From: Candidatus Doudnabacteria bacterium RIFCSPHIGHO2_02_FULL_43_13b | GTDB lineage: Bacteria; Patescibacteriota; Doudnabacteria; UBA920; O2-02-FULL-48-8 | Assembly: GCA_001777655.1 (NCBI GenBank) | Contig: MFER01000016.1 | Span: 1 to 45,930 of the forward strand | DNA length: 45,930 bases | Direction: 5' to 3' | Shown: piece after piece, positions 41,475 through 45,930 of the stretch | Numbering within the stretch: the first letter of the stretch is position 1 | Layout of the letters: every line of letters begins with the position of its first letter | Translations under genes and position numbers: made by a program | Notes under the pieces: model-generated | Database searches by the model: none | What the model was told of the DNA's origin: nothing | What the model saw: the letters and a program-made list of their open reading frames with translations, nothing else

Positions 41475-41921
41475 ATGGGACAACAAAAAGCTACCACAAT
41501 TCCCGGAGAAGCAGTTAAGGTTGGAGCCCAGACGGCGCCAGCCCCAACTTCGAAGAAGAAAAAATCGAGAATCAAAGTTGCTCGAGGCCGAATTTGCGTT
41601 GAATCAACTTATAACAATACGATTGTGACTATCACTGATGTTAACGGCAATGTAATCGGTTGGGGTTCGGCCGGTCGCACGGGATTCAAAGGATCGAAAA
41701 AATCAACTCCGTACGCCGCCCAAAAAACCATGGAGGATGCCCTGGCTCGTCTAAAAGATGTTGGCCTTACCGAAGTGGATGTATTGGTAAAAGGTATCGG
41801 TACCGGACGAGAGAGCGCGATTAGGGCTTTGCAAGGTAGTGGTCTGAATATTCTCTCAATTAAGGACCGAACCCCGATCCCGCATGGGGGCGTGCGTCCC
41901 AAGAAAGCAAGGAGAGTTTAA
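41475..41921 (+). CDS. rpsK: 30S ribosomal protein S11 (uS11)
   Basis: At 148 aa, after a divergent N-terminal extension rich in Ala, Thr and Lys, it has NNTIVTITDVNGNVIGWGSAG and ends DRTPIPHGGVRPKKARRV, both canonical. S11 is a platform protein of the 30S subunit. The stop abuts the rpsD ATG, and AAGGAG near its 3' end serves as the rpsD SD. Confidence 0.96.
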   Translation: MGQQKATTIPGEAVKVGAQTAPAPTSKKKKSRIKVARGRICVESTYNNTIVTITDVNGNVIGWGSAGRTGFKGSKKSTPYAAQKTMEDALARLKDVGLTEVDVLVKGIGTGRESAIRALQGSGLNILSIKDRTPIPHGGVRPKKARRV

Positions 41922-42530
41922 ATGGCTCGCTACACCGGTCCTAAAATTCGACAATCCCGCAAGTTTGGCGAAGCTTTTACGAAAAAAGCCGAAAAGTATT
42001 TGGCGAAGCGAAATTATCGCCCTGGTCAGCACGGTCAGAACCCACAGCGGATTTCAGAATTCGGTATGCAGCTGCGCGAAAAACAGAAGGCCAAAATTAT
42101 TTACGGATTAATGGAGCGACAATTTCGCAGATATTATGAAGTTGCCAGTCGAAAGGTTGGCGCGACCGGAGACGCCTTGATGCAACTTTTGGAAACCAGA
42201 CTTGATAACGTGGTTTTCAGGCTAGGGATCGGCGCGACCCGAGCTCAGGCCAGGCAGTTGGTTAGTCATGGTTTTTTTGATGTCAACGGACAGAAAGTCA
42301 ACATCCCATCATATCAACTGAAGGTTGGTGATGAGATCAAAGTGCGGGAGAGCAAAAAGAACTCGAAATATATAAAAATCCTCCAACCAAGTTTGAATAA
42401 TACAAAGACTGTGGAATGGTTGTTGTTGGACCCTAAAAATCTTTCCGGAAAACTTTTATCCAAACCGACTCGCGAACAGATTGATAGTAATTTAAATACG
42501 CAATTAATCGTCGAATATTATTCCCGTTAA
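41922..42530 (+). CDS. rpsD: 30S ribosomal protein S4 (uS4)
   Basis: The 202-aa protein begins ARYTGPKIRQSRKFGEA, contains an S4 RNA-binding domain (LETRLDNVVFRLGIGATRAQ) and lacks the N-terminal Cys ligands, so it is the zinc-free form. S4 nucleates 30S assembly and in many bacteria regulates its own operon. It starts immediately after the rpsK stop. Confidence 0.96.
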   Translation: MARYTGPKIRQSRKFGEAFTKKAEKYLAKRNYRPGQHGQNPQRISEFGMQLREKQKAKIIYGLMERQFRRYYEVASRKVGATGDALMQLLETRLDNVVFRLGIGATRAQARQLVSHGFFDVNGQKVNIPSYQLKVGDEIKVRESKKNSKYIKILQPSLNNTKTVEWLLLDPKNLSGKLLSKPTREQIDSNLNTQLIVEYYSR

Positions 42531-42559
42531 TTTTAATCATTAATCTTTAATCTAATTTT

Positions 42560-43489
42560 ATGGAAAACATAGCGCTCCCGAATAAAATTTCATTTCAAGA
42601 CCTAGGTTCGAATAAATATAAAGTGATTATGGAGCCGCTTTATCCAGGCTATGGTGTTACGCTTGCCAACAGTCTTCGCCGCGTTTTGCTTTCTTCCTTG
42701 CCTGGGGCCGCGGTTGTGGCGGTTAAAATCAAGGCTGTGGATCATGAGTTTTCCACGATTCCGAACGTCAAAGAAGATGTGATTGAGATTATTCTTAATT
42801 TAAAGCAGCTGCGCATGAAAATTCATACTGACGCAACGGTCAAACTGGAACTGAAAGTGAAAGGTGAAAAGCAGGTAACCGGCGCTGATTTTAAGAAAAA
42901 TTCGGACGTGGAAATCGTCAATCCAGATATGCATATCGCGACCTTGGATAACAAATCGGCGGAGCTGGACATGGAAGTGACTGTGGCCAGAGGCCGAGGT
43001 TACGTTCCGGTCGAGCAACGGGAACATGAGAAATTAGAAATCGGAACGATTGCCGTGGACGCAATTTACACTCCGATTCGGATGGTTAATTATGAGATTA
43101 ATAACGTCCGGGTTGGTCAAATCACCAACTATGACGAATTGATTTTAACTTTAGAGACTGACGGCACCATCAACGGTCAAGATGCAATTGATCAAGCTGC
43201 AAAGATTTTAGTCGATCATTTCAATTTGTTCAGCAAAGATCAACTGAGTCAAACCCAAGAGCCGGTTTTAGACGCGGCCAAAGAAGAGGGAATCAAAACG
43301 CCGGAAGAGGACGATCTCAAATCCTTGGGTCTGTCGAACCGATCTTACAACGCGCTGATCAAAAATAACATTACGACCATTTCACAAGTAGCCGGCTTAA
43401 CCCATGACCAACTGATGACCACTGATGGCTTGGGTGCCAAATCAGTCGAAGAAATAGAGCGATTACTAGCAGGGTATTTAGGGAAATAA
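42560..43489 (+). CDS. rpoA: DNA-directed RNA polymerase alpha subunit
   Basis: The 309-aa protein has the N-terminal assembly domain (YPGYGVTLANSLRRVLLSSL, VKEDVIEIILNLKQL) and a complete C-terminal DNA- and activator-binding domain (LKSLGLSNRSYNALIKNNI). Length and order match the family. The upstream spacer consists of repeated TTAATC-like words and has no SD. Confidence 0.97.
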   Translation: MENIALPNKISFQDLGSNKYKVIMEPLYPGYGVTLANSLRRVLLSSLPGAAVVAVKIKAVDHEFSTIPNVKEDVIEIILNLKQLRMKIHTDATVKLELKVKGEKQVTGADFKKNSDVEIVNPDMHIATLDNKSAELDMEVTVARGRGYVPVEQREHEKLEIGTIAVDAIYTPIRMVNYEINNVRVGQITNYDELILTLETDGTINGQDAIDQAAKILVDHFNLFSKDQLSQTQEPVLDAAKEEGIKTPEEDDLKSLGLSNRSYNALIKNNITTISQVAGLTHDQLMTTDGLGAKSVEEIERLLAGYLGK

Positions 43490-43523
43490 TTTCTAATTGA
43501 CCTAATTGATCTAATTTCTAAAA

Positions 43524-43868
43524 ATGAGACATCGAAAGAAGCAGAAAATTGGCAAAGGTAGAGATCACAAAAGGAAACTTTTGCGGGCTTTGGCTGCTTC
43601 AGCGATTGTTTACGAAAAAATCCAAACCACGGCCGCCCGCGCTAAGGTTACCCGTTCTTTGGTTGAAAAATTGATCACCAAAGGCAAAAACGACAGTCTG
43701 CATTCTAAGCGTCAGATTTTCTCAGCACTGCCAATCAATGCCGCACGTAAGGTCATCGAAGTGTTAGGACCACGTTATAAAACCCGCCCCGGAGGATATA
43801 CTCGGATTGTGCGAATTGGCAAATATAAAGATGGTATGCCAAAAGTAATGCTGGAGCTAGTCGAGTAG
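43524..43868 (+). CDS. rplQ: 50S ribosomal protein L17 (bL17)
   Basis: The 114-aa protein begins MRHRKKQKIGKGRDHKRKLL and ends with GPRYKTRPGGYTRIVRIG, both canonical. L17 lies near the polypeptide exit on the 50S subunit. It follows rpoA as in most bacteria. The preceding spacer repeats CTAATTGA-like words. Confidence 0.96.
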   Translation: MRHRKKQKIGKGRDHKRKLLRALAASAIVYEKIQTTAARAKVTRSLVEKLITKGKNDSLHSKRQIFSALPINAARKVIEVLGPRYKTRPGGYTRIVRIGKYKDGMPKVMLELVE

Positions 43869-43931
43869 GATATAGGGGATAGGTTATAGAAAAATCTATA
43901 ACCTAAAACCTACAACCTATAACCTAAATCC
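43869..43931. repeat. Intergenic word-repeat spacer between rplQ and rplM
   Basis: GGTTATAGAAAAATCTATAACC forms a hairpin, extended by AACCTA-like tandem words up to the rplM ATG. Other spacers in this operon use different words in the same style. Confidence 0.6.
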
Positions 43932-44351
43932 ATGAAAACATTTATTCCAAAAACGAAAGATATCAAAAGAGCCTGGTACGAAGCCGACGCGTCGAAGTTT
44001 ACTTTGGGTCGGTTGGCTTCGAAAGCGGCTTCAATTCTTCGTGGTAAGCACAAAGTAACATTTACCCCTCACATGGATGTGGGAGATTTCGTGATTGTAA
44101 AAAACGCAGAATTGATCAGATTTACCGGACGCAAATTGGCGCAGAAGAAGTATTACCGATTTTCTGGTTACCCGGGCGGATTATATACCAAGAAACTTTC
44201 TGATCGAATGAAAACCGAACCGGACAAAGTTATCCGCGACGCGGTTTACAACATGCTGGATAAAAATCGGTTACGCAAACATATTTTAAGACGACTGAAA
44301 GTGGTGGTCGGTGACAAACACCAGTTTCAGGTGGATAAGGAACTTTTATAA
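43932..44351 (+). CDS. rplM: 50S ribosomal protein L13 (uL13)
   Basis: The 139-aa protein contains WYEADASKFTLGRLASKAA, GDFVIVKNAELIRFTGRK and YPGGLYTKKLSDRM, the core L13 segments. It is an early 50S assembly protein. Its stop overlaps the rpsI ATG by one base (TAATG). Confidence 0.96.
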   Translation: MKTFIPKTKDIKRAWYEADASKFTLGRLASKAASILRGKHKVTFTPHMDVGDFVIVKNAELIRFTGRKLAQKKYYRFSGYPGGLYTKKLSDRMKTEPDKVIRDAVYNMLDKNRLRKHILRRLKVVVGDKHQFQVDKELL

Positions 44352-44845
44352 TGGAAGCGATACCTAAAAAAATAGCGAAGAAAACCGTGCACAAAAAAGC
44401 AACAATCAAAGCGGCCAAAACCACCAAGCCTGCCGTTGAAACTCCGAAGGTTGCTCACGCTAAGCATTTTTACGCGGTCGGTCGCAGAAAAACCGCAGTG
44501 GCTCAAGCAACTCTCAGCTCTGGAGACGGGACCATCACCGTGAATCAATTGCCGCTGGAAGGTTATTTTATGACGGCTAGCTTGCAGCACATCGTCAAGC
44601 AACCACTGGCGACCTTAGGTCAAGAAAAGAAACTGAATGTTAGAGCGAAAGTTCATGGTGGCGGCATCCATGCTCAAGCCGAAGGTTTACGGCATGCGAT
44701 CGCCCGCGCCATCATTGCCCTGGATCCTGAATCTCGAAGAACTTTGAAAAAACTAGGCTTTTTGACTCGCGACCCGCGGGTGAAAGAACGAAAGAAACCA
44801 GGGTTGAAACGAGCCCGCCGCGCCCCACAGTTTTCCAAGCGATAA
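44351..44845 (+). CDS. rpsI: 30S ribosomal protein S9 (uS9) with N-terminal extension
   Basis: The 164-aa protein has a canonical S9 body from about residue 36 (FYAVGRRKTAVAQATL...) to the C-terminal tail LKRARRAPQFSKR that reaches the P-site tRNA. The first 35 residues are a Lys/Ala-rich extension (KKTVHKKATIKAAK) absent from the standard 130-aa protein. It is the last gene before the operon terminator. Confidence 0.95.
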   Translation: MEAIPKKIAKKTVHKKATIKAAKTTKPAVETPKVAHAKHFYAVGRRKTAVAQATLSSGDGTITVNQLPLEGYFMTASLQHIVKQPLATLGQEKKLNVRAKVHGGGIHAQAEGLRHAIARAIIALDPESRRTLKKLGFLTRDPRVKERKKPGLKRARRAPQFSKR

Positions 44846-44908
44846 AGAGCTGACATTATAAAAATACTTATACCAATCAAGTCCTTGGTTCGATATAAAG
44901 CATAAGGT

Positions 44909-44941
44909 AAAGCTCTGTTCATTTGGGGGACAGAGCTTTTT
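44909..44941 (+). terminator. Rho-independent terminator of the ribosomal operon
   Basis: AAAGCTCTGT/ACAGAGCTTTTT with an 11-nt loop, ending in five T residues. Confidence 0.9.
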
Positions 44942-45033
44942 GCTTATCATAATACCTCGATTTATATCCAGTTTTCATCTGTCATTTGCTGCCAATATTT
45001 TTGCCAAAATAAATTTAATAGTCTCAGTCCTAG

Positions 45034-45071
45034 TGTCCAACATGCTGTCCGATCGGACGAAGAATTGGACA
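45034..45071. repeat. 38-bp dyad A
   Basis: Outer arms TGTCCAA/TTGGACA flank the central palindrome GTCCGATCGGAC with 6-bp gaps on each side; all share one centre. Confidence 0.88.
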
Positions 45072-45122
45072 AGGTGTTTTAACCATTAGGGTCTAATATT
45101 CGTTAATACGATAACCTGTTAA

Positions 45123-45172
45123 TATAATATCCATTGTCCAACCATATAACCGTACGGGCGGCAAATTGGACA
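45123..45172 (+). promoter_or_regulatory. -10 box and dyad B (candidate operator) before the PaaX/Cas2-like gene
   Basis: TATAAT at 45123-45128 is followed at once by a 38-bp dyad (45135-45172) with outer arms TGTCCAA/TTGGACA and core CCGTACGG, sharing one centre. The dyad would cover the transcription start, as expected for an autorepressor site. Confidence 0.7.
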
Positions 45173-45215
45173 TTTAAGTTATTTGTATTTATAGTATAAG
45201 TTATAGTATAAATTT

Positions 45216-45698
45216 ATGAATAAAGAAGAATTGAAAGAAGCATTTATTGAAACCATCAAAGATATGGGCGGGTTGATTGATGATATAATCTTCCGACCAT
45301 ATAGCTTGCGTATTAGCCGAATGTATTATCCCAGGTCCACTTATTATCACCGACTGAATAAGTTCGAAATGCAAGGCTTGGTCAAAAGAAAGCAACATCG
45401 AAAATACGGCAACCCTTTTGTCGTCACACAAAAAGGGAGAACGTTGCTGCATAAGCCGAGCATTCAAAAAAGAAGATCTGATGGGTTCTCAAGCATTATT
45501 ATTTTCGACATTCCAGAAGATAAGCATCGGGAGAGAAATATCTTTCGGCGCTATTTGAAACGAAATGGTTACACTCTCATCCAAAAAAGCGTCCTGATCA
45601 GCCCATTGGAAATTTCACGTGAATTAGAAGAGTTGATGGAGGAACTTAAAATCAGACCTTACGTAACCAAGATTTCAGGTAAAATCAATTTTTCCTAA
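45216..45698 (+). CDS. PaaX-like regulator with Cas2-like C-terminal fold
   Basis: The 160-aa protein has an N-terminal winged-helix-type region (YYHRLNKFEMQGLVKRKQ, VVTQKGRTLL) and a C-terminal ferredoxin-like region SSIIIFDIPEDKHRERNIFRRYLKRNGYTLIQKSVLISP, which matches the Cas2/PaaX C-terminal fold including FDIP. No CRISPR array, Cas1 or other cas gene is present, so I call it a stand-alone regulator. Dyads B and C lie on either side and dyad A further upstream, suggesting they are its binding sites or the ends of a unit. Confidence 0.75.
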   Translation: MNKEELKEAFIETIKDMGGLIDDIIFRPYSLRISRMYYPRSTYYHRLNKFEMQGLVKRKQHRKYGNPFVVTQKGRTLLHKPSIQKRRSDGFSSIIIFDIPEDKHRERNIFRRYLKRNGYTLIQKSVLISPLEISRELEELMEELKIRPYVTKISGKINFS

Positions 45699-45724
45699 AA
45701 AGTCGCATATATGGCATAAAACAG

Positions 45725-45768
45725 TGTCCAAGCCCAACCATATGCCCGTACGGACGCGGGATTGGACA
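45725..45768. repeat. Dyad C downstream of the PaaX/Cas2-like gene
   Basis: CCAACCATAT, CCCGTACGG and TTGGACA align with dyad B over 38 bp (45731-45768); the left arm is degenerate, but a separate TGTCCAA lies just upstream. Confidence 0.75.
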
Positions 45769-45823
45769 GTTAAATTCTCTAAGAATGTTATACATTTTTT
45801 AGATTTGGCAACCAATTTTCGAC

Positions 45824-45853
45824 TTGACAATCAACCACCAGCATTGATATATT
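45824..45853 (+). promoter_or_regulatory. Promoter of the gene at the window end
   Basis: TTGACA (45824-45829), an 18-bp spacer and TATATT (45848-45853), 12 bp before the ATG. Confidence 0.7.
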
Positions 45854-45865
45854 GGGGTCATCTTT

Positions 45866-45930
45866 ATGCAGAATCGAGACGTCAAAGCAGTATTGTTCGG
45901 AGCGCTGTTTTTCAGCGCTTTTTTGATTCT
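45866..45930 (+). CDS. Start of an exported or membrane protein (partial)
   Basis: Twenty-one codons are visible (MQNRDVKAVLFGALFFSAFL...), a polar start followed by a hydrophobic segment typical of a signal peptide or membrane anchor. A near-consensus promoter lies just upstream. The gene runs off the window and cannot be identified. Confidence 0.55.
   Translation, partial: MQNRDVKAVLFGALFFSAFLI

Larger units (their letters stand above)
44846..45215. other. Gene-free region with terminator, two dyads and a promoter
   Basis: This 370-bp stretch holds the ribosomal operon terminator, 38-bp dyads at 45034 and 45135, a -10 box at 45123 and tandem ATAGTATAAGTT-like words before the PaaX/Cas2-like gene. 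I see no ORF or RNA gene in it. Confidence 0.7.

Noticed and set aside
45216-45698. Cas2 of a CRISPR-Cas system
   Set aside because: The Cas2-like fold is fused to a winged-helix-type region, as in PaaX-like regulators. No array, Cas1 or effector gene is in the window, and the flanking repeats are dyads, not spaced direct repeats.

Overview
The window reads as a chromosomal segment of a Patescibacteria/CPR-type bacterium. Most of it is AT-leaning and tightly packed, almost all on the + strand, with ATGA overlaps, many weak or absent Shine-Dalgarno (SD) sequences and several promoters whose -10 box lies only 6-10 nt from the start codon. The alanyl-tRNA synthetase lacks its C-terminal domain. 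Small GxxExxY, GIY-YIG and PaaX/Cas2-like genes, common in these genomes by my recollection, are present. I cannot name the class or genus from sequence alone.

Layout. 1-1052: a GC-rich fragment with a ParB-like gene split by a frameshift and its own terminator. 1069-6277: DEDDy exonuclease, GxxExxY protein, Lgt, a membrane protein, an HtrA-like protein that has lost its catalytic triad, a HIT protein and a small-molecule kinase. 6285-11374: dTDP-L-rhamnose genes (rfbB, rfbC, rfbD, rfbA) interrupted by a TrpR/YerC-like regulator and a second GxxExxY unit. 11414-19974: CAP-domain protein, sortase, a GC-rich insert with a collagen-like protein, and two LPxTG-like surface proteins. 20160-25480: GalE, a glycosyltransferase, a subtilase and a lysozyme-like protein sharing a wall-type repeat. 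25499-36077: ABC exporter, flippase, Wzy-like polymerase, three glycosyltransferases and a CtpA protease, interrupted by two GC-rich one-gene inserts and a GIY-YIG unit. 36219-40364: alaS, cupin phosphoglucose isomerase and a large membrane-anchored protein. 40418-44845: infA-rpmJ-rpsM-rpsK-rpsD-rpoA-rplQ-rplM-rpsI. 44846-45930: a PaaX/Cas2-like gene among 38-bp dyads, then the start of another gene.

Taken together, the centre is a cell-surface locus: activated sugars (rhamnose, galactose), glycosyltransferases, polymerase, flippase and exporter, plus sortase-anchored proteins and wall-acting enzymes. It is followed by core translation genes.

The most unusual content is the layer of small insertions. 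(1) Three nuclease-fold genes are each boxed by their own inverted repeats, whose arms abut or supply neighbouring stop and start codons. (2) 38-bp dyads with 5'-TGT...ACA-3' outer arms and a CG(AT/TA)CGG core surround a PaaX/Cas2-like gene, and one more lies beside a GC-rich insert 17 kb away. (3) GC-rich single-gene cassettes, with strong SD and/or consensus promoters where these can be read and each with a terminator, sit in the minus orientation between host genes. (4) Palindromic repeats have inserted in frame into AlaRS, a glycosyltransferase and a polymerase. (5) Duplications with an inverted piece lie at rfbB and in the ABC operon. All calls are from reading motifs; no database search was run.
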